A stretch of 10,053 nucleotides of DNA. It comes from Comamonadaceae bacterium (GTDB lineage: Bacteria; Pseudomonadota; Gammaproteobacteria; Burkholderiales; Burkholderiaceae). Under the pieces are notes generated by a model that made no database searches, was not told the DNA's origin, and saw nothing but the letters and a program-made list of their open reading frames with translations. Below, piece after piece: positions 1 through 6,162 of this stretch (position 1 is the stretch's first letter; every line of letters begins with the position of its first letter). The position numbers were made by a program, and so were the translations under genes. The stretch is taken from NCBI GenBank assembly GCA_947505915.1, contig CANNNH010000042.1:1-10053 (forward strand). Reading direction: 5' to 3'.

Positions 1-244
1 GGGCCGAAACCTGAAGACCTTGTAGGCTTTGAAAGTAAGGGTGTTCGTGGACCGCCAGTTGGTTGGTGAACAAATCTAACACATGCGAGGAGCCATATTC
101 GCCGGGCGGCAGGCTGATGGCATGCACCACCACCAAATCAATGGGTGTGCCCATCGGCCTGGGGCCAAAGTTGGGTGACGGGCAGCGGCGCGCGTATCTG
201 TACCAGCCTTGTGCCCACAGCGGGTGTGCTGGGCGTTCAAGCAT
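1..244 (-). CDS. ampD: AmpD, 1,6-anhydro-N-acetylmuramyl-L-alanine amidase (N-terminal part, cut by window edge)
   Basis: Partial gene: 81 codons read leftward from the ATG at 244-242 to the window edge without a stop. The frame contains the family signature VVVHAISLPPGEYGSSHV (residues 38-55), which closely parallels E. coli AmpD (VVHNISLPPGEFG). It also has GWYRYARRCPSPNFGPRP at the N-terminus and ends in QVSA, just before the His expected from the family. His41 matches the first zinc ligand of the Amidase_2 fold; the remaining His and Asp ligands would lie off the window. AmpD is a cytoplasmic zinc amidase that cleaves anhydro-muropeptides during cell-wall recycling, and its loss derepresses AmpC in some bacteria. 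The start follows the TGA of the upstream gene by only 3 bases and is in the same frame, so no earlier start is possible without reading through that stop. Identity is firm; completeness is unknown. Confidence 0.93.
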   Translation of the reverse strand, partial: MLERPAHPLWAQGWYRYARRCPSPNFGPRPMGTPIDLVVVHAISLPPGEYGSSHVLDLFTNQLAVHEHPYFQSLQGLQVSA

Positions 245-247
245 GCG

Positions 248-469
248 TCATGCGCCGTTGCGCAGCTGGTGCTCTTTGCTGCAAAAAAAGACACCGTCGG
301 CGGCAATGGCGTCGGTTTGAGGCAAGTGCAGTCCACAGCGCTCGCAGTGCACCATGCGCTCGGCCGATGGGTGGTCCGTGGGGGGAGTTGGCGGTGTTTT
401 GCCGCGTTTGTGGTGACGCCACCACCCAGCGCCAACCAACACCACCAACAGCAGCAGCAAGAACTTCAT
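248..469 (-). CDS. Small membrane-anchored Cys/His protein, PP0621 family
   Basis: This encodes 73 residues. It opens with one hydrophobic segment (about 2-17, Leu/Val rich) followed by a basic stretch (WWRHHKRGK), so it is probably a signal anchor or single membrane helix with the tail in the cytoplasm. The C-terminal half holds C42-x2-C45 and C63-x3-H67, a CxxC...CxxxH arrangement that looks like a small zinc-ribbon or treble-clef site. This matches the uncharacterised PP0621 family, commonly found between ampD or pilS-type genes and a CcsA-like gene in Betaproteobacteria. Its ATG overlaps the TGA of the upstream CcsA-like gene (ATGA at 469-466), indicating translational coupling, and ampD begins 3 bases after its stop. 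The frame stays open upstream of the ATG, but that part is the shadow of the membrane-protein gene. The function is unknown; a metal-binding role is inferred only from the Cys/His pattern. Confidence 0.85.
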   Translation of the reverse strand: MKFLLLLLVVLVGAGWWRHHKRGKTPPTPPTDHPSAERMVHCERCGLHLPQTDAIAADGVFFCSKEHQLRNGA

Positions 470-1281
470 CCGAGGCGATCCAAAATCACCTCCAACACAA
501 AGCGCGAGCCCACATAGGCCAGCAGCAGCAAGCCGGTGCCCGCGTAGAGCACCCGAACAGCGGTGAGACCGCGCCAGCCCAGTTGGGTGCGGCCAAACAA
601 CAAAATGGCAAAGCACAGCCACGACAACAGCGAAAAAATGGTTTTGTGGTCCCAGCGCCAAGCGTGGCCCGAGCCGTACAACTGCTCGCCAAACCACCAA
701 CCGGCCAGCAAAGTCGCACTGAGCAGCACAAAACCTGCGCCGACAAACCTGAATGTCAGCCGCTCCAAGGTGAGCAAGGGCATGCCAATGTTGGCATCTG
801 CGGCCAAGCGCATTTGCCGCTCGGCGCGCGTCATCAAGGCGGCATGCACCACGGCGGCGCCAAATAAACCATAAGAAGCCAAGCCAAACGCCCAATGCAG
901 GGGCAACCATGCTGAGGCATTGACATTCATGGCCTTGCCAGGAAAAACCAGGGTCAACAGCACGACAGCAGCGCCCAAGCCGCCCAAAGCCCCGCGTGAA
1001 CGCACTTGGGGCACCCAGCGCTGCTCCAGGGCATAAAAGGCCATGACCAGCCAGCAAGTCACCGAAAGAGCCGGGGCAAAGCCAAAATGGGGACCCAAGC
1101 TGTCACCGATGCCCATCAGCCCACTGACCCAGGCCCAGGCATGGGTGCCCCAGGCCACAGAGAGCATGCGCCGGCTATTGGCCACGCCCAATTGCGGGCC
1201 CAAGAGCGCGCTGGCCACATACAGCAGTACCGCCACAGCGCTGAGCAACTGGTTCAGGGAAAGGTCCGCAGGTAAAATCAT
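466..1281 (-). CDS. CcsA/YpjD-family cytochrome c assembly-like inner membrane protein
   Basis: A 271-residue protein with about eight hydrophobic segments (near residues 9-29, 40-57, 68-86, 97-114, 126-150, 177-197, 213-230 and 241-262), so it is an integral inner-membrane protein. Conserved-looking His residues sit in GTHAWAW (His47), PLHWAFGLASYG (His129) and WDHKTIFSLLSW (His212), as in the CcsA/HemX/YpjD superfamily of haem-handling membrane proteins. The Trp-rich WWD haem loop of true CcsA is not obvious, and the length fits the shorter YpjD type. YpjD-like genes also lie beside ffh in E. coli, so the divergent pair with ffh is a conserved neighbourhood. The start is the ATG at 1281-1279, with only a weak ribosome-binding sequence (CAGG) upstream. 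It is the first gene of the unit leading into the PP0621-type gene and ampD. The exact role (haem transport or cytochrome c assembly, versus an ion-homeostasis role proposed for some YpjD proteins) cannot be read from sequence. Confidence 0.87.
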   Translation of the reverse strand: MILPADLSLNQLLSAVAVLLYVASALLGPQLGVANSRRMLSVAWGTHAWAWVSGLMGIGDSLGPHFGFAPALSVTCWLVMAFYALEQRWVPQVRSRGALGGLGAAVVLLTLVFPGKAMNVNASAWLPLHWAFGLASYGLFGAAVVHAALMTRAERQMRLAADANIGMPLLTLERLTFRFVGAGFVLLSATLLAGWWFGEQLYGSGHAWRWDHKTIFSLLSWLCFAILLFGRTQLGWRGLTAVRVLYAGTGLLLLAYVGSRFVLEVILDRLG

Positions 1282-1372
1282 GACCTGAGTTTAGCGTTTT
1301 GCCCAAAGCCTGCGCTGCGCTTTTCTTTCGGCCCCTTGGGTCCTTCATTCAACCGCTTTGCAGCGAATCCCC
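1282..1372. promoter_or_regulatory. Divergent intergenic region between the CcsA-like gene and ffh
   Basis: These 91 bases must hold the start signals for both the leftward membrane-protein unit and rightward ffh. I see no convincing sigma-70 -35/-10 pair in either direction. The best leftward fragment is a TAAACT -10-like hexamer (complement of 1287-1292) without a matching -35 box. Strong ribosome-binding sites are also lacking on both sides. Confidence 0.4.
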
Positions 1373-2746
1373 ATGGCCACCGCACTTTCCGACAAGCTTT
1401 CCAAACTGGTCAAGCACCTCAGTGGGCAGGCCCGCATCACCGAGTCCAACGTCGCCGACATGTTGCGCGAGGTGCGCATGGCCTTGCTCGAAGCCGATGT
1501 GGCGCTGCCCGTGGTGCGCGAGTTCATTGCCCGCGTCAAAGACAAAGCCCTGGGCCAAGAGGTGGTGGGCTCGCTCACGCCAGGCCAGGCCTTGGTGGGC
1601 CTGGTTCAGCGCGAATTGGCCGCCACGATGGGCGAGGGCGTGGCTGACATCAACTTGGCGGCCCAACCGCCGGCGGTGATCTTGATGGCGGGCTTGCAAG
1701 GGGCCGGCAAAACCACCACCACGGCCAAGCTGGCGCGCCACTTGATCCTCAAGCGCAAAAAAAAGGTGCTCACGGTCTCAGCCGACGTTTACCGACCAGC
1801 GGCCATTGAGCAGCTCAAAACGGTCACGGCCCAAGCCCAAGCGGAATGGTTTCCCAGCGAGGTGGGGCAAAAACCTGTGGACATTGTGTTGGCAGCGCTT
1901 GAGTACGCCAAACGGCATTACTTTGATGTGTTGCTCGTCGACACCGCCGGTCGCTTGGCCATTGATGAAGCCTTGATGCTGGAAATCCAGCAGATCCACC
2001 AAGCCCTCAACCCCGTCGAGACCTTGTTTGTGGTGGACGCTATGCAGGGCCAAGATGCGGTCAACACGGCGCGCGCCTTCCATGAGGCCCTGCCTTTGAC
2101 GGGCATTGTGTTGACCAAAACCGACGGCGATGCCCGCGGCGGCGCGGCTTTGTCTGTGCGCCAGATCACGGGCGCGCCCATCAAATTTGCCGGCACCAGT
2201 GAAAAAATAGATGGCTTGGAGGTGTTTGATGCCCAGCGCCATGCCGGTCGCATTTTGGGCATGGGCGACATCGTGGCCTTGGTGGAACAAGTCACGGCCG
2301 GTGTCGACATGCAGGCGGCGCAACAAATGGCCGCCAAGGTCAAGTCAGGCGCCGGCTTTGACCTGAACGACTTTTTGGCCCAGTTGCAGCAAATGAAGCA
2401 AATGGGTGGCTTGGCCAGCATGATGGACAAGTTGCCCTCGCAGTTGACCGCCAAGGCCGGTGCCATTGACCTCAACCGGGCGGAAAAAGAAATGAACCGC
2501 AAGCAAGGCATCATCCACAGCATGACGCCGCGCGAGCGCACCCATCCGGATTTGATCAAAGCCACCCGCAAGCGCCGCATCGCCGCAGGGGCCGGTGTTC
2601 AGGTGCAAGAAGTCAACCGATTGCTCAATGAGTTTGCCCAGATGCAAGACATGATGAAAAAAATGCGCGGCGGTGGCATGATGAAGATGATGAAAAAATT
2701 GGGTGGCATGAAAGGCATGGGCGGTTTTCCTGGCATGCCCCGCTGA
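1373..2746 (+). CDS. ffh: Ffh, signal recognition particle protein (SRP54 GTPase)
   Basis: A 457-residue protein with the full SRP54 layout: helical N domain (about 1-85), G domain (about 100-295) and Met-rich M domain (about 328-457). The G domain shows the P-loop GLQGAGKT (107-114), DTAGR (190-194) and TKTDGDARGG (248-257). The M domain carries the 4.5S RNA-binding core SMTPRER...RKRRIAAGAGVQV (383-412) and a Met/Gly/Lys-rich tail. Ffh binds signal sequences emerging from ribosomes and, with 4.5S RNA and FtsY, delivers them to the Sec translocon. The ATG at 1373 is chosen because MATALSDKLSKL is the normal family N-terminus; the frame is open back to a TTG at 1358, which would add five non-conserved residues. 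No key residue is missing. It diverges from the CcsA-like gene and converges on miaB. Length is as usual for the family (about 450). Confidence 0.97.
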   Translation: MATALSDKLSKLVKHLSGQARITESNVADMLREVRMALLEADVALPVVREFIARVKDKALGQEVVGSLTPGQALVGLVQRELAATMGEGVADINLAAQPPAVILMAGLQGAGKTTTTAKLARHLILKRKKKVLTVSADVYRPAAIEQLKTVTAQAQAEWFPSEVGQKPVDIVLAALEYAKRHYFDVLLVDTAGRLAIDEALMLEIQQIHQALNPVETLFVVDAMQGQDAVNTARAFHEALPLTGIVLTKTDGDARGGAALSVRQITGAPIKFAGTSEKIDGLEVFDAQRHAGRILGMGDIVALVEQVTAGVDMQAAQQMAAKVKSGAGFDLNDFLAQLQQMKQMGGLASMMDKLPSQLTAKAGAIDLNRAEKEMNRKQGIIHSMTPRERTHPDLIKATRKRRIAAGAGVQVQEVNRLLNEFAQMQDMMKKMRGGGMMKMMKKLGGMKGMGGFPGMPR

Positions 2747-2775
2747 GGCTGGGTCATGCCGGGTCATGACCAGTG

Positions 2776-2791
2776 AGGCCCATTCAGGCCT
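2776..2791. other. Intergenic hairpin between convergent ffh and miaB
   Basis: The arms AGGCC (2776-2780) and GGCCT (2787-2791) form a 5-bp stem around a 6-base loop, in the 82-base gap between the convergent ends of ffh and miaB. There is no T-tract on either side, so this is at best a weak or Rho-assisted terminator. The same sequence recurs with one change at 4723-4737. Confidence 0.4.
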
Positions 2792-2798
2792 GGTGTTT

Positions 2799-2829
2799 GG
2801 GCCAGCTAGGGGCCAGCTAGGGGCCGGCT
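2799..2829. repeat. 11-base tandem repeat, about 2.8 copies
   Basis: The unit GGGCCAGCTAG occurs exactly at 2799-2809 and again at 2810-2820. A degenerate third partial copy (GGGCCGGCT) runs to 2829, where the miaB stop codon begins. It fills the end of the gap between ffh and miaB. It is probably a slippage-type simple repeat, and no function can be read from it. Confidence 0.8.
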
Positions 2830-4175
2830 CAAGCCCGCGTGAGCACCTCGCCACGCAAGGAATGGGGCAAGGCCTCGGTGATGCGCACATCGATCATCTG
2901 CCCCACCAGCCTGGCGTGATCGGGCCCGCTGGGGAAATTCACAATCCGATTGCACGCCGTGCGGCCCATGGACTGGGGTCCGGCCAGGCCCGGTTTGCGC
3001 GATGGCCCTTCGACCAAGATGCGCTGCACCGTGCCCACCCGACTGGCACTGATGGCTTGCACGTTCTCTTCGATGCGGGCTTGCAGATGTTGCAGCCGGG
3101 CCAGTTTCACCGCATGCGGCGTCTCGTCGTGCAAGGCAGCCGCAGGCGTGCCTGGGCGTGGGCTGAAGATGAAGCTAAATGAGCTGTCAAACCGAATGTC
3201 ATCGATGAGCTTCATCATCTTTTGAAAGTCTTCTTCGGTTTCGCCGGGAAAGCCGACGATGAAATCGCTGCTCATCGACAAGTCAGGCCGGATGGCGCGC
3301 AGTTTGCGGATGGTGCTCTTGTATTCCATGGCGGTATAGCCGCGCTTCATGGCCATCAAAATGCGGTCTGATCCGTGTTGCACTGGCAAATGCAAGTGGC
3401 TCACCAACTGTGGCACCTTCGCGTACACATCCATCAAGCGTTGGGTGAACTCGTTGGGGTGGCTGGTGGTGTAGCGAATGCGCTCGATGCCAGGGATGTC
3501 GGCCACGTATTCAATCAGCAGGGCAAAGTCGGCGATGTCGCTGGTGCCACCCATGGTCCCGCGGTAAGCGTTGACGTTTTGGCCCAGCAAGGTGATCTCT
3601 TTGACGCCTTGCGCGGCCAAGCCGGCCACCTCGACCAGCACATCGTCCAGCGGGCGGTTGACCTCTTCGCCCCGGGTATAGGGCACCACGCAATAGCTGC
3701 AGTATTTGGAGCAACCCTCCATGATGCTGACAAAAGCCGAGGCGCCCGTGACCCGCGCGGGGGGCAGGTGATCGAACTTTTCAATCTCAGGGAATTGAAT
3801 ATCGACCTGTGGCTTGGCCAAATCGCGCCGCTGGTCCAGCAGTTGCGGCAAGCGGTGCAAGGTTTGCGGTCCAAACACCACGTCCACAAACGGCGCGCGG
3901 GCGATGATGGCCGCCCCTTCTTGGCTGGCCACACAACCGCCCACCGCAATGCGCACCCCCTTTTTCGCCAAGTGCTTGACCCGTCCCAGGTCGGAAAACA
4001 CTTTTTCTTGGGCCTTTTCGCGCACCGAGCAGGTGTTGAACACAATCAGATCGGCTTGCTCCACATCATCGGTGGTTTCATAGCCTTGGGCTTGGTGCAA
4101 CACATCGGCCATTTTGTCCGAGTCGTACTCGTTCATTTGGCAACCGAAGGTTTTGATGAAAACTTTGGGGCTCAT
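2829..4175 (-). CDS. miaB: MiaB, tRNA-2-methylthio-N6-dimethylallyladenosine-37 synthase
   Basis: A 448-residue radical-SAM methylthiotransferase that converts i6A37 to ms2i6A37 in tRNAs reading codons that start with U. The N-terminal domain starts [17 protein letters not shown] and holds the auxiliary 4Fe-4S ligands Cys12, Cys49 (NTCSVREKA) and Cys81 (VGGCVASQ). The radical-SAM triad is C155-x3-C159-x2-C162 (CSKYCSYC), followed by VVPYTRGEE. Further family signatures are LLGQNVNAY (197-205), [11 protein letters not shown] (260-270) and [12 protein letters not shown] (306-317). A TRAM domain (about 379-445) supplies tRNA binding. The ATG at 4175 gives the usual [15 protein letters not shown] start; the frame continues to a TTG at 4193 without conserved residues. 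Length is normal and nothing is missing. It converges on ffh, and the next gene rightward (cupin) diverges from it. Confidence 0.97.
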   Translation of the reverse strand: MSPKVFIKTFGCQMNEYDSDKMADVLHQAQGYETTDDVEQADLIVFNTCSVREKAQEKVFSDLGRVKHLAKKGVRIAVGGCVASQEGAAIIARAPFVDVVFGPQTLHRLPQLLDQRRDLAKPQVDIQFPEIEKFDHLPPARVTGASAFVSIMEGCSKYCSYCVVPYTRGEEVNRPLDDVLVEVAGLAAQGVKEITLLGQNVNAYRGTMGGTSDIADFALLIEYVADIPGIERIRYTTSHPNEFTQRLMDVYAKVPQLVSHLHLPVQHGSDRILMAMKRGYTAMEYKSTIRKLRAIRPDLSMSSDFIVGFPGETEEDFQKMMKLIDDIRFDSSFSFIFSPRPGTPAAALHDETPHAVKLARLQHLQARIEENVQAISASRVGTVQRILVEGPSRKPGLAGPQSMGRTACNRIVNFPSGPDHARLVGQMIDVRITEALPHSLRGEVLTRA

Positions 4176-4274
4176 GGCGCAAAGTGGGCGCAAGGCCGGG
4201 TGCAGCGGTTCATGGTGTCAATCCAGAGGCTGTGAAAGAAGCACAGATTCTAAAGGCCGCCTTGGCCAGCCCTT

Positions 4275-4670
4275 ATGATGACCGATATGAGCACATTCAC
4301 ACAAACCATTTTGTTCACTGACACCGATGGGCGTGCGCGCTTTCGCGAGCAGGTTTTGGCGCTGGACCAAGGCACACCGCAGTCGCGCTTGTCGACCCTG
4401 ATGCAAAGCGGCGGTTACCAATTGCGCCACAGCCCGGTGGGTTTTCGCAGCGCATTTCATGTCAGCTCGCACCCGCAATGGGTCTTTATATTAGAGGGCC
4501 AAATGGAAATCGGCTTGCAAGACGGCAGCTCGCGCATCTTCCACCCGGGCCAGCATTTTTATTCCGCCGATTTATTGCCCGAGGGCGCCGTCTTTGATGC
4601 CCAGGTGCACGGGCACTGGAGTTGCCAGCGGGGCCCAGATCCGCTGGTGACCTTGTTTGTGCGTGCCTAA
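4275..4670 (+). CDS. Small cupin-domain protein
   Basis: A 131-residue single-domain protein. The central part, FHVSSHPQWVFILEGQMEIGLQDG (61-84), followed by FHPGQHFYSADLLPEGAVFDAQ (89-110) fits the two cupin motifs of a small beta-barrel: a strand with H-x-Q-x5-E-G, then a G-x-H turn and a P-x-G turn. Metal-ligand positions are partly changed: the first motif has His66, Gln68 and Glu74 rather than HxH...E, and late His112/His114 (VHGHW) may or may not substitute. There is no signal peptide, so it is probably cytoplasmic. Three candidate starts are in frame (ATG at 4275, 4278 and 4287) and none has a clear ribosome-binding site; the first is reported. It diverges from miaB with a 99-base gap and is followed by a 168-base gap. 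The function is not known: small cupins range from enzymes to sensors and ligand binders. Confidence 0.75.
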   Translation: MMTDMSTFTQTILFTDTDGRARFREQVLALDQGTPQSRLSTLMQSGGYQLRHSPVGFRSAFHVSSHPQWVFILEGQMEIGLQDGSSRIFHPGQHFYSADLLPEGAVFDAQVHGHWSCQRGPDPLVTLFVRA

Positions 4671-4838
4671 GTAAATCATAAGATTTCATTTGCGCAACTT
4701 CTGCGCACGCGGGCTCAAGTCCAGGCCCATTCGGGCCGATACTCCCTCACCAACCAAAGGCGACAGGTTTTCTGTGCGCTTGGGCGTCGACCACGGGTCG
4801 GCCTTATTTTGAGCATCTCGACTGGAATGTGATTCACC
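4671..4838 (+). promoter_or_regulatory. Gap upstream of the carbonic anhydrase with three short dyads
   Basis: These 168 bases separate the cupin gene from the carbonic anhydrase. They hold TGCGCA at 4691-4696 and again at 4702-4707, the hairpin GGCCC-ATTC-GGGCC at 4724-4737, and the dyad CGACC-ACG-GGTCG at 4788-4800. A weak rightward promoter can be drawn with TTGGGC (4780-4785) as -35 and TATTTT (4805-4810) as -10, but the spacing (19) and the matches are poor. The last dyad would lie in the spacer. None of the hairpins has a T-tract, so no intrinsic terminator for the cupin gene is evident. Confidence 0.35.
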
Positions 4839-6044
4839 ATGAAAAAATACCTGCGTTTACTCCTTGAAATCGTGCTGGGCCTGTTGCTGGTGGCCGCCGG
4901 TGCGTTTGGCTACATGAATTTTTCTGGCAAAAAGCACATCTCCCATGAGCTGACAGAAGTGGTGGAGAGTTTGGACGAAGCCAAGGAAGAGCTGGCCAAA
5001 ACCAGTGAAGAACTGAACGAAGCCGAGGCCAAGGTCAAGGACCTCAGCGCCAAGGCGCGCGAACTCGAAGCGGTCAAGGCCGCTTTTGCCAACGGCGTGT
5101 TGTTGGGTGATATCGAGAGCATCTACAAAGGTCTGAAAACCGGTTTGAGCGCAGAGCGCCAACTCAGCTTGGGCGCTGTGCGTTTGTTGACCAACGGCCC
5201 CAAAGACCCCGAAACTGTCAGCGCGTTCAACAAGGCCTTGGAGATGGCCGATTGGTCCAGCCGCCTCAACGCCGTGTGCGCGGCGCAAAATGCCCTGGTC
5301 GCTGCGGGCGAAAAAATCACTGTTTTGGCCGACTGTGCCCCAGGCAAGGGCGATGACAAACACGGCAAAGGCGGTCATGGCGGTGCCCCCCATTGGGGTT
5401 ACGAGGGCGAAATGGGCCCCGAAAGCTGGGGCAAAGAGTTCCCCACCTGTGCCAATGGCAAAAAGCAGTCGCCTTTGAACATCGTTGGGCCTTTTGAAAA
5501 ATCCAAAGACAGCTTGGAAGTCAGCTACAAAGCCGGCCCGTTGCGCATGCTCAACAACGGCCACACCATCCAAGTCAACATTCCCCCAGGCAGCACGGCC
5601 AAAATCAACGGCGAAGTGTTTGACTTGCTCCAATTCCACTTCCACCGCCCCAGCGAAGAAAAAATCGAAGGCAAACCCATGGCCATGGTGGCCCACTTTG
5701 TGCACAAGAGCAAAGCCGGCAAACTGGCGGTGGTGGGTGTGTTGCTCAAAGAGGGCAAGGACAACGAAGCCATCAATGTGTTGTGGGACAACATCCCAGC
5801 CAAAGAAGGCCCCGAGGTCAAGCTCGACAAAATCAGCTTTGACCCCGGCAAGCTGATCCCTGCGGCCTTGACCCACTATGCGTATGAGGGTTCCTTGACC
5901 ACACCACCGTGTACCGAAGGGGTGAACTTCTACATCCTGAAAACACCGGTGGACATCTCCAAAGCCCAGGTGGCCAAGTTCCCCTTCAAGATGAACGCCC
6001 GCCCCGTGCAGCCATTGAATGGCCGCAAAATCGGCGCCAACTGA
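4839..6044 (+). CDS. Alpha-class carbonic anhydrase with N-terminal membrane anchor and coiled coil
   Basis: A 401-residue protein in three parts. Residues 5-25 form one hydrophobic helix without an obvious cleavage site, so the protein is likely tethered in the inner membrane with the rest in the periplasm. Residues about 34-82 are Glu/Lys/Ala-rich with heptad character (a coiled coil). They are followed by a helical-looking stretch with Cys147 and Cys166 and a Gly/His/Lys linker (169-185). Residues about 186-398 are an alpha carbonic anhydrase, which interconverts CO2 and bicarbonate. Zinc ligands are His267 and His269 (QFHFH) and His286 (VAHFVH). The proton-shuttle His is His242 (NNGH), the gate pair is Glu273/Thr354 (PSE, SLTTPP), and Cys204-Cys358 can form the usual disulfide. 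Ordinary bacterial alpha enzymes are about 220-260 residues, so the first 185 residues are an addition. The second-shell Glu before the third ligand is Val284. The enzyme call is firm; the role of the extension is unknown. Confidence 0.93.
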   Translation: MKKYLRLLLEIVLGLLLVAAGAFGYMNFSGKKHISHELTEVVESLDEAKEELAKTSEELNEAEAKVKDLSAKARELEAVKAAFANGVLLGDIESIYKGLKTGLSAERQLSLGAVRLLTNGPKDPETVSAFNKALEMADWSSRLNAVCAAQNALVAAGEKITVLADCAPGKGDDKHGKGGHGGAPHWGYEGEMGPESWGKEFPTCANGKKQSPLNIVGPFEKSKDSLEVSYKAGPLRMLNNGHTIQVNIPPGSTAKINGEVFDLLQFHFHRPSEEKIEGKPMAMVAHFVHKSKAGKLAVVGVLLKEGKDNEAINVLWDNIPAKEGPEVKLDKISFDPGKLIPAALTHYAYEGSLTTPPCTEGVNFYILKTPVDISKAQVAKFPFKMNARPVQPLNGRKIGAN

Positions 6045-6052
6045 TGCACAGC

Positions 6053-6071
6053 GCCCCGAACACGGGGCTTT
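6053..6071 (+). terminator. Weak terminator hairpin after the carbonic anhydrase gene
   Basis: The arms GCCCCG (6053-6058) and CGGGGC (6063-6068) pair perfectly around an AACA loop and are followed by TTT. The hairpin starts 8 bases after the carbonic anhydrase stop. The T-tract is short, so efficiency on its own is uncertain. Confidence 0.6.
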
Positions 6072-6077
6072 GAAAAC

Positions 6078-6105
6078 AACAACGCCTGCATGTGCAGGCG
6101 TTGTT
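6078..6105. terminator. Long perfect hairpin between convergent genes, probable bidirectional terminator
   Basis: AACAACGCCTGCA (6078-6090) is followed after 2 bases by its exact reverse complement (6093-6105). The real loop would take in a few stem bases, leaving a stem of about 11-12 bp. On the minus strand the GC core is followed by GTTGTTGTTTTC, a fair U-tract; on the plus strand it is followed by GTTGTTATG. It lies between the convergent carbonic anhydrase and fliN genes, so it may stop transcripts from both sides. Confidence 0.65.
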
Positions 6106-6118
6106 ATGTCCGGGCCGC

Positions 6119-6147
6119 AAAAAAAAGCCACCTCAAGGGGTGGCTTT
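6119..6147 (-). terminator. Rho-independent terminator of the fliKLMN unit
   Basis: Read on the minus strand, AAAGCCACC and GGTGGCTTT form a 9-bp stem with a 6-base loop, ending in a run of eight T (complement of A6119-A6126). It begins 15 bases past the fliN stop. This is a textbook intrinsic terminator and marks the end of the flagellar transcript. Confidence 0.88.
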
Positions 6148-6162
6148 GGCATGTGCAAACCG

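Noticed and set aside
145..867. A 240-codon plus-strand open frame at the left end
   Set aside because: It overlaps antisense the ampD, PP0621-type and CcsA-like genes, all of which have recognisable family features. Its own translation has none.
470..1057. N-terminal extension of the PP0621-type gene up to 1057
   Set aside because: The open frame is continuous, but this part is out-of-frame CcsA-like coding sequence. The hydrophobic signal-anchor start MKFLLLLL at 469 is the natural N-terminus.
2762..2771. GGTCATGACC palindrome as a regulator operator
   Set aside because: It lies between two convergent gene ends, where no promoter is expected. A 10-base palindrome alone is not enough evidence.
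3375..4235. A 286-codon plus-strand open frame over miaB
   Set aside because: It is antisense to a clear MiaB with all its iron-sulfur motifs. The composition is typical of a shadow frame and no motif is seen.
4788..4800. CGACC-ACG-GGTCG dyad as an operator in the carbonic anhydrase promoter
   Set aside because: The promoter it would sit in is itself only weakly supported, and the arms are just 5 bases. It is kept as a note in the gap annotation and not as a claim.
4857..6158. A 433-codon open frame on the minus strand opposite the carbonic anhydrase gene
   Set aside because: It is the mirror of a strongly supported coding sequence with GC-rich third positions, is very rich in Phe, His and Gly, and shows no domain.
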